DNA of 64,000 nt from an uncultured Winogradskyella sp. (GCF_947498345.1 NZ_CANMJY010000011.1:1-64000), one strand, 5' to 3'; positions 41,330-50,772 are shown, counted from the stretch's first letter. Program-made: numbers and translations. The notes: generated by a model not told the origin, from the sequence alone.

Positions 41330-41999
41330 TTTTTTGTTTTCTGGAATCTGTTTGAAAACTTATACCAATTTGAATTCTATTAAGGTTACTTTTTCTGATA
41401 TTTTGTTTTAAATAGCCTATTTGAATTTGTGAATTTTTAAAGACATTAATCCCAATACCTGAATAGAATCTATTTTCATGAAACACCTGATCTTGAAAAT
41501 TTACGAAAGGTTCATCTGAAAGTATTAAGAAGAAAGTTTTATTAAGATTATACCTAAGACTTAGCTTATATCTCAATCGGTTCTGAAGCTCATTTCTATC
41601 AATAAGCTCTATAAAACGTTGTTCTAAACGTCCACGGTGTGTAAACTTAATTTTTCCAATATTATGCTTATAAACATATTGTTCAAAGATTCTATGCTCT
41701 ATAATATTCGGAGCATTATCAAATTCAAACACAGTATCAATATCTAAAAAGGCATAACCAAGACCTAAAGTAGACTTTGAGTCTAAATGGTAATTACCTC
41801 TTAATGATGCAAATGCTAAATTATAGTTTGAAGACGCTTCGTAAAACCGTAATTCTCCATAAGGTGTTATGCTAAGTTTTTCGCTCAGACGATGATTGCT
41901 TCCGTAAGTATACCAAGAGCCTAAAAAGTCTTCAGAAGGATTTTGAGACCATAATAGTTGAAAAGAGAGAAGAAGTAATAAGATTAGAAATCTTTTCAC
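41310..41999 (-). CDS. DUF2490 outer-membrane beta-barrel protein
   Basis: 229 residues from GTG 41999, which gives a perfect signal peptide (VKRFLILLLLLSFQLLWSQ). ATG codons further upstream (42032, 42053, 42074) are inside the pckA terminator or the pckA coding end and are rejected. DUF2490 proteins are predicted outer-membrane barrels; alternating strands such as SITPYGELRFYEASSNYNLA and NRLRYKLSLRYNLNKTFFLI fit. The function is unknown. The 3' end overlaps the convergent PLP-enzyme gene. Confidence 0.84.
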   Translation of the reverse strand: MKRFLILLLLLSFQLLWSQNPSEDFLGSWYTYGSNHRLSEKLSITPYGELRFYEASSNYNLAFASLRGNYHLDSKSTLGLGYAFLDIDTVFEFDNAPNIIEHRIFEQYVYKHNIGKIKFTHRGRLEQRFIELIDRNELQNRLRYKLSLRYNLNKTFFLILSDEPFVNFQDQVFHENRFYSGIGINVFKNSQIQIGYLKQNIRKSNLNRIQIGISFQTDSRKQKTNLAQR

Positions 42000-42016
42000 T
42001 TTAAAACTATTTAGAT

Positions 42017-42046
42017 TAAAAAAAGAGCCCATTTCTGGGCCCTTTT
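42017..42046 (-). terminator. Intrinsic terminator of pckA
   Basis: On the minus strand a GGGCCCA..TGGGCTC stem (one mismatch, 4-base loop; 42021-42031 with 42036-42046) is followed by seven U (42017-42024). It lies 14 bases past the pckA stop and inside the frame upstream of the DUF2490 gene, so it also fixes that gene's start. Confidence 0.85.
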
Positions 42047-42060
42047 CGGTCATGGAACTA

Positions 42061-43698
42061 TTAAACATGGTCACCTAAATGATGGTGTTCATCAATTAAA
42101 GGACCACCTTCTATAATTTGATTTGAAGCTTCGCTTGCAAATTTTTCAAAATTTAAATGGAATGAGTGTGCTAACTGAATAGCCTTACTGATATAAGCTC
42201 CTTTTTGCAACCAAGTATTCATTGGATCTAACATTTCTGTTGGTACGTTAGGTATATATTTTGGCATATATAATCCAAATATTGGATGCTGGTGATAATC
42301 CACATTATTTAGATCCCCATTAAGAATAGCTGTAATCATAGCTCTGGTATATTTTAACTTTATACGAGAACCGACTCCGTAAGGTCCGCCACTCCAGCCT
42401 GTGTTAAGTAGCCAAACATTAACACCAGCTTCTTGCATTTTTTTGCTTAGCATCTCAGCATATTTTGTAGGGTGTAATGGCATAAATGGCTCGCCAAAAC
42501 ATGCAGAGAATGAAGGTACAGGCTCTGTGATTCCAGCTTCGGTACCTGCAACTTTAGCTGTATATCCAGAAATAAAATGGTAAGCTGCTTGTCCAGGTGT
42601 TAGCTTAGACACTGGAGGTAACACACCAAAAGCATCACAGGTTAGGAAGAAAATATTCTTAGGATTGTCTGCATAAGATGGTTGTTGTATGTTATCAATA
42701 TGATAGATAGGATAACTTACACGTGTATTTTGTGTAATACTACTATCCATATAATCTACGTCTCCATTGTCTTTAAAAATCACATTCTCTAAAATGGCGC
42801 CTGGTTTAATTGCTCGATATATGTCTGGTTCTTTTTCTTCGGTTAAGTCAATAACTTTTGCGTAACAACCACCTTCAAAATTAAAGATTCTGTTTTCAGC
42901 TGTCCAACCGTGTTCATCATCACCTATCAATTTTCGATCCGGGTCAGCAGAAAGTGTTGTTTTGCCAGTACCAGACAATCCAAAGAAAATTGCAGTATCA
43001 CCATCTTCACCGACGTTTGCAGAACAGTGCATTGGTAATACGTTTTTGTCAATAGGTAAAATCATGTTTAAGGCAGAGAAAATACCTTTTTTCATTTCAC
43101 CTGTATAAGCTGAACCACCAACAAGTGCTACTTTTTTTGTAAAGTTTAAGATTGAGAAATTTCCTTGTCTTAATCCATGTTTAGAAGGTTCCGGACACTC
43201 GTATCCTGGAGCACAAAGCACTAACCATTCTTCTTCAAAATTCTCTAACTCGGTCTCATCTGGTCTTAAAAACATATTGTAAATAAACATATTAGACCAA
43301 GGATATTCGGTAATCGTTCTAACATTCATTTTATATGCAGGGTCAGCACAGACATAACCATCTCTTACATAGATTTCTTTTCCGCTAAGGTAGTTTTCAA
43401 TTTCGGCTTGTAAAACATCAAAATTTTCAGGCGAAATCGCTTTGTTGGTTTTTCCCCACCAAACGCGATCCTTTGTGTAATCATCTTTTACCAGAAAGCG
43501 ATCTTGAGGTGAACGCCCAGTAAATTTACCTGTATTAATGGCTAAAGTACCATTAGAGGTTTCTTTTCCCATACCCTTTTCTACGGTAATGGCTTGTAGT
43601 TCTTCAGGAGATAAATTCCAATGCGCATTGGTATCTTTCAGTCCATACTTTGTAAGGTCTCTAGTTTTCATAATCGGTTCTTTTAATAATGTTTCCAT
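42061..43698 (-). CDS. pckA: Phosphoenolpyruvate carboxykinase (ATP)
   Basis: 545 residues: FTGRSPQDRFLVKDDYT, PMHCSANVGEDGDTAIFFGL, the P-loop GLSGTGKTTLSAD, DDEHGWTAENRIFNFEGGCY and TRVSYPIYHIDN. It makes PEP from oxaloacetate and ATP in gluconeogenesis. The start at 43698 is used; a second ATG nine codons later is possible. It is 12 bases after the SLC13 permease gene, so the two form an operon, and it ends with a strong terminator. Confidence 0.95.
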   Translation of the reverse strand: METLLKEPIMKTRDLTKYGLKDTNAHWNLSPEELQAITVEKGMGKETSNGTLAINTGKFTGRSPQDRFLVKDDYTKDRVWWGKTNKAISPENFDVLQAEIENYLSGKEIYVRDGYVCADPAYKMNVRTITEYPWSNMFIYNMFLRPDETELENFEEEWLVLCAPGYECPEPSKHGLRQGNFSILNFTKKVALVGGSAYTGEMKKGIFSALNMILPIDKNVLPMHCSANVGEDGDTAIFFGLSGTGKTTLSADPDRKLIGDDEHGWTAENRIFNFEGGCYAKVIDLTEEKEPDIYRAIKPGAILENVIFKDNGDVDYMDSSITQNTRVSYPIYHIDNIQQPSYADNPKNIFFLTCDAFGVLPPVSKLTPGQAAYHFISGYTAKVAGTEAGITEPVPSFSACFGEPFMPLHPTKYAEMLSKKMQEAGVNVWLLNTGWSGGPYGVGSRIKLKYTRAMITAILNGDLNNVDYHQHPIFGLYMPKYIPNVPTEMLDPMNTWLQKGAYISKAIQLAHSFHLNFEKFASEASNQIIEGGPLIDEHHHLGDHV

Positions 43699-43710
43699 GA
43701 GTTATAAATT

Positions 43711-45549
43711 TTAAAATGGCCAAACCAATGGCACTAATAATAATGTTGTTATTAAGAAGAGTAGAAGTAAAGGAGCACCTACTCTTACATAATCCATAAA
43801 CTTGTAACCACCTCCTGTCATTACCATAGCATTTGTGGTTGTACCAACCGGTGTTAAAAAAGCCGTTGAGGCACTTATAGCTACAGCAATCATAAAAGGA
43901 GCTGCGGATAAGCTTAACGTATTTGCAGTGATGATAACAATGGGCGCCATTAAGACTGCTGTAGCAGAATTGTTAATCACCTGACTAAAAGTTGTAGTGA
44001 GAAGAAAAACACCTCCTAGGAGCGCAACAGGGTGCAAGCTTCCTAATGAAGCCACAAGACCATTTGCTATAAACTCAGCAGTTCCTGTTTTTTGAAGTGC
44101 TATTCCCATGGGTATCATTGCAGCAATCATCACTACACTAATCCAACTAATTCCTTTGTAGGCTTTAGTTATAGGGACACAGCCAGTAATTAGAACTATA
44201 CCAGCGGCAACTAATGCTGCAATGGCGCCTGGGACAATTTTAAAGACCAGTAGAGTAATCATTAACACTAAAGCAAAAAGAGCGATGTAAGACTTGTAGG
44301 TAAGATTGGTTATGGTTTTAGCCATACCTTCTGGGCTTCCACAAATCACTAAGTTTTCATGATGTTCTTTAAGCTGTTCTATATCATGCCATATACCTCT
44401 AATAAGGAAAGCATCACCAGCTTTCACTTTAATTTCTCGTTCTGTAAGAGGCTTGTTATTACGAGATGCAGCCATTAATTGTACGCCAAAACGTTTAAAA
44501 AAGTTTCCAAGTATAATTTTTCTTCCTACAAGTACTGATTTTGGTGTTACTATGATTTCTGCCATACCAACCTCTTGATTGATGAGATTGTTTCTCAATT
44601 CGTCTGCAATAGGTTCTAAAGGTAGAAGACCTAATCTAAATTTAATCATTAAAGCATTTATAGCTTCTGTATTACCTTTAACGGTGATTATATCGTGATA
44701 AAGGAACTCTGTAGAGTTAGTCGGGAACTCTATGAATGGGTCATTCCCTTTTAAGCGATTAGGGTGTCTTCTTTTAATTCTCAGGATAGATATTTGATGT
44801 TCAGTTTCAAAATTCCAATCCCCAATTTTGGTATTTAATAATGGTGAGACAGAACGTACTCTAAGTCTGTAATAATCGCCATCTACTTTATAGGCTTCAA
44901 TCCATTTATGAAATGTAGTACTTATGTCTACAGGCTTGTTATTGGTTTTGTTTTTTGGTAATAATCGATATCCAATGAACTTAAAATAGACCAGTGCTAT
45001 TAGTAAAAGTGGCAAGCCTATTAATGCAAACTCAAAAAATGAAAATCCTTCAATACCGTTTTCTAACATAGTATTATTTACAATGATATTTGGAGGTGTG
45101 CCAGTTAAGGTTAACAACCCGCCAGTATTAGATCCAAAAGCCACTGGCATTAAGAGTTTAGATGGCAAAGTACCAATGCTCCATGCAGAAGATATAGTTA
45201 CTGGCATTAATGTAGCTACAGTACCAGTATTGCTGACAACTCCAGATAATAACCCAGAGCCCAATGTGGTAATAAGTAAAAGTTTTGTAGTGCTTTTACC
45301 AGCCATTTTAATAAACTTTTGTCCAGCTAATGCTGTCCAGCCAGTTTGCGATAGCCCTTCACCTATAATAAATAAAGCAGCAATCATGATTACAGTCGGA
45401 TTACTAAAACCACTTAATGTTTCTGGTAAATCAAGAATACCAAATATAAACAGGCTTATCATTGATAATAAGGCAATGATATCTGGTGTGAATCTGCCCC
45501 AAATAAAAAGTATAATAGTGACAATTAGAATTATTAGCATTAACGTCAT
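43711..45549 (-). CDS. SLC13-type (DASS) permease with two TrkA-C domains
   Basis: 612 residues. There are about six N-terminal membrane helices (LSGFSNPTVIMIAALFIIGE, SNTGTVATLMPVTISSAWSI), a central soluble part with two TrkA-C-like domains (about 205-385, VGRKIILGNFFKRFGVQLMA), and about six C-terminal helices (QVINNSATAVLMAPIVIITA, TAFLTPVGTTTNAMVMTGGG). The family carries sulfate or dicarboxylates with sodium. Transcribed into pckA, so a C4-dicarboxylate feeding gluconeogenesis is plausible, though not shown. Confidence 0.88.
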   Translation of the reverse strand: MTLMLIILIVTIILFIWGRFTPDIIALLSMISLFIFGILDLPETLSGFSNPTVIMIAALFIIGEGLSQTGWTALAGQKFIKMAGKSTTKLLLITTLGSGLLSGVVSNTGTVATLMPVTISSAWSIGTLPSKLLMPVAFGSNTGGLLTLTGTPPNIIVNNTMLENGIEGFSFFEFALIGLPLLLIALVYFKFIGYRLLPKNKTNNKPVDISTTFHKWIEAYKVDGDYYRLRVRSVSPLLNTKIGDWNFETEHQISILRIKRRHPNRLKGNDPFIEFPTNSTEFLYHDIITVKGNTEAINALMIKFRLGLLPLEPIADELRNNLINQEVGMAEIIVTPKSVLVGRKIILGNFFKRFGVQLMAASRNNKPLTEREIKVKAGDAFLIRGIWHDIEQLKEHHENLVICGSPEGMAKTITNLTYKSYIALFALVLMITLLVFKIVPGAIAALVAAGIVLITGCVPITKAYKGISWISVVMIAAMIPMGIALQKTGTAEFIANGLVASLGSLHPVALLGGVFLLTTTFSQVINNSATAVLMAPIVIITANTLSLSAAPFMIAVAISASTAFLTPVGTTTNAMVMTGGGYKFMDYVRVGAPLLLLFLITTLLLVPLVWPF

Positions 45550-45791
45550 TTCTAGAGTGTTTTTATGTTACACTTTTAAAGTTAGAAATACTAGTGTAAA
45601 TTTACTGGCAATACAGAGTAATTATTATGACGAATGTCATGCTTTAGAGGAATTGCGAATTATTCAATTATTGGTATTCGTTTTTGATGAAATAAGAACA
45701 TTATGTAAACGAAACCGTTTGCGAAATAAAAAGAAAATGATAAACTGCCTTCTTTTTAATATTTTTGGCAATATAGAAAAGTATAGATTTT

Positions 45792-46514
45792 ATGAAATTA
45801 GACATTTTAGCCATTGGAGCGCATCCAGATGATGTAGAATTAGGATGTGGAGCAACCATTGCAAAAGAAGTAGCCAATGGCAAAAAAGTTGGTATTATAG
45901 ATTTAACACGTGGGGAATTAGGGACACGCGGTACAGCAGAAACTCGAGATGAAGAAGCTTTTAATGCTGCTAAAATCCTTGGCGTGCACTCAAGAGTAAA
46001 TATGCGGTTTGCAGATGGATTTTTTAAAAACGACAAGGAACATCAAATAGAACTTATTAATATGATTCGTTATTACAAACCTGAAATTGTGATTTGTAAT
46101 GCGACAGAAGATAGGCATATAGACCATGGTAAGGGAAGCCAATTGGTTAGTGATGCATGCTTTTTAAGCGGACTACGAAAAATAGAAACTGTACATAAGG
46201 ATGAAAGCAATATACAAGAGGCATGGAGACCAAAGGCAGTTTACCATTATATACAATGGAAAGATTTAAAACCAGATATAGTTGTTGATATTTCTGGATT
46301 TCTGGATAAAAAAATGGCATCCGTTTTGGCTTATAAAACCCAATTCTTTGATCCTAATAGTGATGAGCCAGAGACACCTATATCGAGTAAGAACTTTACA
46401 GATAGTATAGTATACAGAGCCAGAAATTTAGGACGTTTAGTTGGCGTAACAGATGCTGAAGGGTTTACAGTTGAACGCTATCCTGCTGTAAATAGTTTAT
46501 TTGATTTAAAATAA
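45792..46514 (+). CDS. bshB1: Bacillithiol biosynthesis deacetylase BshB1
   Basis: 240 residues of the PIG-L/LmbE fold: LDILAIGAHPDDVELGCGAT (zinc motif), DLTRGELGTRGTAETRDEEA, and IEDRHIDHGKGSQ-type distal His (here ATEDRHIDHGKGSQ). The family deacetylates GlcNAc-malate, a step to bacillithiol, the low-molecular-weight thiol of many Bacteroidota. It starts at ATG 45792, divergent from the SLC13 permease. The tRNA-His promoter begins 15 bases after its stop. Confidence 0.93.
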   Translation: MKLDILAIGAHPDDVELGCGATIAKEVANGKKVGIIDLTRGELGTRGTAETRDEEAFNAAKILGVHSRVNMRFADGFFKNDKEHQIELINMIRYYKPEIVICNATEDRHIDHGKGSQLVSDACFLSGLRKIETVHKDESNIQEAWRPKAVYHYIQWKDLKPDIVVDISGFLDKKMASVLAYKTQFFDPNSDEPETPISSKNFTDSIVYRARNLGRLVGVTDAEGFTVERYPAVNSLFDLK

Positions 46515-46528
46515 AGTAAAGAAAACGT

Positions 46529-46559
46529 TTTGCAGAAAATTGTAAATAATTTACATTTG
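46529..46559 (+). promoter_or_regulatory. Promoter of tRNA-His
   Basis: TTTG (46529-46532), 19-base spacer, TACATTTG (46552-46559): an exact TTTG-N19-TAnnTTTG match, 17 bases before the tRNA. Confidence 0.85.
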
Positions 46560-46575
46560 CAATCCTAATTAACAT

Positions 46576-46650
46576 GGTGGTTGTAGCTCAGTTGGTTAGA
46601 GCGCTGGTTTGTGGTACCAGATGTCGTGGGTTCGAGTCCCATCTTCCACC
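46576..46650 (+). tRNA. tRNA-His (anticodon GUG)
   Basis: It begins G-GTGGTTGTAGCTCAG, with the extra G-1 of tRNA-His at 46576 pairing with C73 at 46650. The anticodon loop is TTTGTGGTA and the T-arm is GTGGGTTCGAGTCCCAT. In the acceptor stem the bases at 5 and 6 (UU) face UU at 67 and 68, so two adjacent U-U mismatches are predicted; the other five pairs are Watson-Crick. CCA is not fully encoded. A GAAA-loop terminator follows. Confidence 0.93.
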
Positions 46651-46659
46651 CAAAAAGAC

Positions 46660-46689
46660 AAAGCCTTTCAGAAATGAAAGGCTTTTTTT
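46660..46689. terminator. Terminator after tRNA-His
   Basis: An 11-bp perfect stem (46660-46670 with 46675-46685) has a GAAA tetraloop and seven T (46683-46689). It also serves the convergent M28 peptidase gene. Confidence 0.92.
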
Positions 46690-46711
46690 GTTTTATTAAA
46701 ATTGTAAATTC

Positions 46712-48289
46712 TTATTCGAAAGTTTTATCTACAATAATGCGATCGGTCCTATTGGCAACTTCCCAAGCTGTATAAAATACCAGACGTGTTCTATTTTCTA
46801 ATAAATCATATTCAATTTTGTCAGGAGTATCACTTGGTCTGTGATAATCATCGTGTGTTCCATTGAAGTAGAAAATTACGGGGATATTATTCTTTGCAAA
46901 GTTGTAATGATCAGATCTGTAATAAAAGCGATTAGAATCATTTTCATCATTATATGTATAGTCTAACTCTACATTACAATATCTATTATTTACGTCTTCA
47001 GAAATATTGTGTAATTCTGAACTAAGTTTATCACTTCCTATAAGATATATGTAATTTCTATTGCCTTCTTTTCGTTTTGGATCCGTACGACCAATCATGT
47101 CTATATTGAGGTTGGCTACCGTGTTTTCTAATGGAAAAACAGGGTCGTTATCTGTATAGTGTCTAGAGCCTAAAAGCCCTTTTTCTTCACCTGTAACATG
47201 CAAAAACAAGATAGAACGTTTTGGGCCAACACCAGCTTTTTCTGCCATTTTAAATGCTTCAGCAATTTCTAAAATAGCGATTGTACCAGAGCCGTCATCA
47301 TCTGCTCCATTGTATATCTCACCGTTTTTTACCCCTTCATGATCTAAATGTGCTGAAATCACTACAATTTCATCTGGCTTTTCAGAGCCTTTTATATAAG
47401 CCACTACATTTTCAGATGAAATGGTTTCAGATTTATTTTCAATATTCAAATCCATTTTTGCAGAAATAACTTTTGATGCATAATCCTCATTTATTGAGGT
47501 GTATAATGCCTTACCTAAACTTTCATTAATCATAAGCATTATAATATCTTTATCATTACTTTTTAAAGTTAAGCGGCCAGAAACACCAGCAGCAGCTTGT
47601 CTTTGATAATATGTTGCATATCTAGAAAACAGGTTATTATCCATATATATTAAAGCTTTTGCACCATTTTCTTTAGCAGCTTCTCTTTTACTGGATATGG
47701 ACTGACGGCCGCCAGACCATTTTGTATCTTCTGCTTTTCCAGAAGTCACGTAATTGCCATTTTCATCCTTTGGTTCTCCTGCTTTTGCTAATACAATTTT
47801 TCCTTTAACATCTATATTTTTATAATCCGAATAATTATTTGCATCTATACCATAACCTACATAAACAATCTCATCTGTAGAAACCGAAATGTTACCAGGT
47901 GTTCTGAGTACGATGTGGTCTTCAAAACTTTTAAAGCTTTTTCCGTTTACTAAGATTTTTGCTTCTGAAACACTTTGCTTTTCTAAAGGAACGTTTTGAA
48001 AATAATTATTGCTTTGTAATGGTGATTTAATTCCCATAGCTTTGTATTGTTCTTTTAAATACTCTACAGCCAACTTCTGGCCTTTTTCTCCAGTTTCCCG
48101 CCCTTCAAATTCATCAGAGGCATAGGTGTACAGCATAGTCTTTAATTCGTCTGTTGTGATAGTAGAAGCAAACTCCGTAGGATCAGCTATCTTAGTATTG
48201 TTTTCTTGTACAGATGACGTATTGCTTTTTGATGAAGTGCCACAACTTAGAAATAAACTAAGAATAGTAAAGATGAATAACTTTTTCAT
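46712..48289 (-). CDS. M28 family aminopeptidase lipoprotein with inserted PA domain
   Basis: 525 residues. A lipoprotein signal ends FLSC (Cys16). A propeptide-like part has GRETGEKGQKLAVEYLKEQY. A protease-associated insert covers about 115-290. The M28 zinc domain has SAHLDHEG, NGADDDGSGT, HVTGEEKGLLGSRHY, NLNIDMIGRTDP and RSDHYNFAKNNIPVIFYFNG. It is an extracytoplasmic di-zinc aminopeptidase, likely bound to the outer membrane. A shorter paralogue is directly upstream. Confidence 0.92.
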   Translation of the reverse strand: MKKLFIFTILSLFLSCGTSSKSNTSSVQENNTKIADPTEFASTITTDELKTMLYTYASDEFEGRETGEKGQKLAVEYLKEQYKAMGIKSPLQSNNYFQNVPLEKQSVSEAKILVNGKSFKSFEDHIVLRTPGNISVSTDEIVYVGYGIDANNYSDYKNIDVKGKIVLAKAGEPKDENGNYVTSGKAEDTKWSGGRQSISSKREAAKENGAKALIYMDNNLFSRYATYYQRQAAAGVSGRLTLKSNDKDIIMLMINESLGKALYTSINEDYASKVISAKMDLNIENKSETISSENVVAYIKGSEKPDEIVVISAHLDHEGVKNGEIYNGADDDGSGTIAILEIAEAFKMAEKAGVGPKRSILFLHVTGEEKGLLGSRHYTDNDPVFPLENTVANLNIDMIGRTDPKRKEGNRNYIYLIGSDKLSSELHNISEDVNNRYCNVELDYTYNDENDSNRFYYRSDHYNFAKNNIPVIFYFNGTHDDYHRPSDTPDKIEYDLLENRTRLVFYTAWEVANRTDRIIVDKTFE

Positions 48290-48417
48290 TTCAATAAAAT
48301 TATAATGTATGTTGTTTAAAGAAAGTTATAAATAACTTTAAATGAATTAGGTGCTAAAATTACGAAAATCGTATAGTGTAGGGCTATGAGGTAAATTGCT
48401 TTTAACAGACTTTAACA

Positions 48418-49455
48418 TTAAATAATTTCTACTTTTAGACGATTTGGAGAATTTGCCAGATACCAAGCTGTTGCAAATATAAGTTTGGTACGTTTTGCTA
48501 AAAGGGGATAATTGATTTTATCTGGCGTGTCTGTAGGTTTTGTATAATCTTCGTGTTCCCCATTAAAGAAAAAAACGACAGGGATTCCTTTTAAGGCAAA
48601 ATTATAATGATCAGACCTATAATAATAACGGTTTGTGTCCCTTTCATCATTATATTTATAATCTAATTCAAGATTTACAAATTCTGAATTAGCTTCTTGA
48701 ATTATAAAATCGAGCTCAGTGCTTATACGATCAGCTCCAATAACATAGATATAATTTTCATTATTTTCTTCTTTGTTCCTTTCATCTACACGACCAATCA
48801 TATCTATATTTAGGGTAGAAATTGTATTGGTTAATGGAAAAATTGGATTCTCAGTATAGTATCGAGACCCATGAAGTCCAACTTCTTCTGCAGTTACATG
48901 AAGAAAAACAATACTACGCTTAGGACCGTGTCCATTTTCTACTGCTTTTTTAAATGCTTCAGCCATTTCTAATACAGCAGCTGTGCCAGATCCATTATCG
49001 TCTGCGCCAGGATATATTTCTCCATCAATAATGCCTTCATGATCGGAATGTGCTGAGATATAAATATATTCATCTGGGAACTCAGAACCCTCTATGTATG
49101 CAATAATATTTTGTGATTCATTTAGTTCTTCTGGTAAGGCATCTTCTGGAACTATTTGGTAGTAATCTGGATGTGATTCTGGGGCTTTAATGTTTTGAGA
49201 CTTGTAATAACCCCTTATATAGTCGCAAACTTGATTATGACCTTCTTCACCAGTCATTCTACCCTTATATTTGTCTGAAGATACTTCTTCTATATGAATC
49301 TTTAGCTCACTAGAATTAATAGTATTTAAATATTGATTGACTACAGCTTTATCATTATATGAAATACTATTCTTGAGATTGTCTATTTTTTCGCTATGTC
49401 TAATTGTAGCACAAGACCCAACTAAAATAAGTGCAGAAGCAACTAAAACTTTCAT
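48418..49455 (-). CDS. M28 family peptidase lipoprotein lacking the PA insert
   Basis: 345 residues. The lipoprotein signal LILVGSC gives Cys15. The zinc-site motifs repeat those of the neighbour: SAHSDHEGIIDGEIYPGADD, TAEEVGLHGSRYY, NIDMIGRVDERN and RSDHYNFALKGIPVVFFFNG. It lacks the PA domain and is about 180 residues shorter. It is a tandem paralogue separated by 128 bases, and the lid-like part between the propeptide and catalytic domain is reduced, which may change substrate choice. Confidence 0.92.
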   Translation of the reverse strand: MKVLVASALILVGSCATIRHSEKIDNLKNSISYNDKAVVNQYLNTINSSELKIHIEEVSSDKYKGRMTGEEGHNQVCDYIRGYYKSQNIKAPESHPDYYQIVPEDALPEELNESQNIIAYIEGSEFPDEYIYISAHSDHEGIIDGEIYPGADDNGSGTAAVLEMAEAFKKAVENGHGPKRSIVFLHVTAEEVGLHGSRYYTENPIFPLTNTISTLNIDMIGRVDERNKEENNENYIYVIGADRISTELDFIIQEANSEFVNLELDYKYNDERDTNRYYYRSDHYNFALKGIPVVFFFNGEHEDYTKPTDTPDKINYPLLAKRTKLIFATAWYLANSPNRLKVEII

Positions 49456-49522
49456 CTAACAGATTGATTTGCGCAAAAATAGACAAATGAGCAATATATT
49501 TTCTTACAATCTAATTGAAATT

Positions 49523-49858
49523 TTACAAATTTTCATCAATTTCGATATCGTCAAGGATTTCTTTAGAATCTTTAAGGTTTTCTTCTTCACGTTGTTCTAA
49601 TTGCTCGGTATCACCTATTTCGGTAGTATTAAATACAGCTTTGTAAATGGTTAAACTTAAGGCAATGATGGTCAGAAGGTAAATATATTGTATGGTTTTT
49701 GTTTTGGATTTTTCCTTTTTTGAAATAAAAAGTATTATCAATCCGCTAAAAAAAGCAACTATTATTGGTGCTATGGCTAAGTTTGAGAGAGGTGTTACTG
49801 CTATAATTACCGCTAAGATTGCTGAAATAAAGCCAATAATAATGAATAGTTTTTTCAT
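49523..49858 (-). CDS. Uncharacterised membrane protein (111 aa)
   Basis: Three predicted helices (LFIIIGFISAILAVIIAVTP, APIIVAFFSGLIILFIS, IYLLTIIALSLTIYKAVF) with a Lys-rich loop, then a strongly acidic tail (EQREEENLKDSKEILDDIEI). No family was recognised. It is four bases downstream of the DUF3108 gene. Confidence 0.75.
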   Translation of the reverse strand: MKKLFIIIGFISAILAVIIAVTPLSNLAIAPIIVAFFSGLIILFISKKEKSKTKTIQYIYLLTIIALSLTIYKAVFNTTEIGDTEQLEQREEENLKDSKEILDDIEIDENL

Positions 49859-49862
49859 TTGA

Positions 49863-50642
49863 TTAATTTTTTAGTCCTGTTGCAGAAACTATTTTCAGTT
49901 CACCATTACCTACAGGAATTTTAAATTTTGCATATACAGGGATTTTGTTGGCATCAGCTGTTAACCATAATAAATTAGAATTTTTACCCTTTAATATGTC
50001 ACTACCTTTTATGGATAATGCCAATTTGTAACATTCTTTGGGGCCTATTTTAGTTGATATGGTTTCTTTACCAATATACTTTATAGAAATTATGGTTTCC
50101 ATATTATCAAATAATACAGTGAAATTTTGTTGATCACCTGGATTTGCTTTATGGATATCTAAGTTTCTAATATAATATAGCGTACTTACAATGTCTTTAG
50201 TAGCGGAATTAATCTTAACAGTTTTATTTTCATCCCAAGTTTTACCTTCATGATTTTTTTTGCGCTTTAAGCTTTTTACCAATCGCGATTTGTGGTTATA
50301 CTTATATTGCATAAACTTGTAATATCCACCTTCACTAATATCTCTTTTATATAAATAGGGTGTAAGTGTTTTTGGGTTGACATAACTTTCGTATAAATCT
50401 CTAATCTTAAAGAAGTTATCCCATTTTTTATAAGTTGTAGCCGTACATTTTAAACGCATTAATGTGCTTTTAGATGTTTTAACTTCAGTGGTTTCCATTT
50501 TTACCTGAGCAATATCTGTTAATAAACCAGACATATTGTAAGAAGCAGTGTAAACTAGTTTTTCACCAAAGGCTATAGTTTTATTTTGAGCAATACTATT
50601 AAGCCCTAAAAGCGCTACTACTAAAAAAATATAATGTTTCAT
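49863..50642 (-). CDS. DUF3108 domain-containing secreted protein
   Basis: 259 residues from ATG 50642 with a signal peptide (MKHYIFLVVALLGLNSIAQ); an upstream extension to 50699 is not expected because it would precede the signal peptide. DUF3108 is marked by AFGEKLVYTASYNMSGLLTD, FKIRDLYESYVNPKTLTPYL and STLYYIRNLDIHKANPGDQQ. It is predicted periplasmic or outer-membrane associated; the function is unknown. Confidence 0.87.
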   Translation of the reverse strand: MKHYIFLVVALLGLNSIAQNKTIAFGEKLVYTASYNMSGLLTDIAQVKMETTEVKTSKSTLMRLKCTATTYKKWDNFFKIRDLYESYVNPKTLTPYLYKRDISEGGYYKFMQYKYNHKSRLVKSLKRKKNHEGKTWDENKTVKINSATKDIVSTLYYIRNLDIHKANPGDQQNFTVLFDNMETIISIKYIGKETISTKIGPKECYKLALSIKGSDILKGKNSNLLWLTADANKIPVYAKFKIPVGNGELKIVSATGLKN

Positions 50643-50772
50643 AAAGACTAATTTGTAATAATAACGTAAAACTAACACATATTGTGCCGAAAAATACAAT
50701 GCTAATTTAAATGATACTAATTTTAAGTTTTAAATATCTAAATTGAATTTATTAAAAAACTAGAAAAAAACC

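Noticed and set aside
45083..45832. Long plus-strand frame (249 codons) opposite the SLC13 permease
   Set aside because: It is antisense to a well-supported transporter, crosses the permease promoter and overlaps the bshB1 start; the translation has no recognisable domain.
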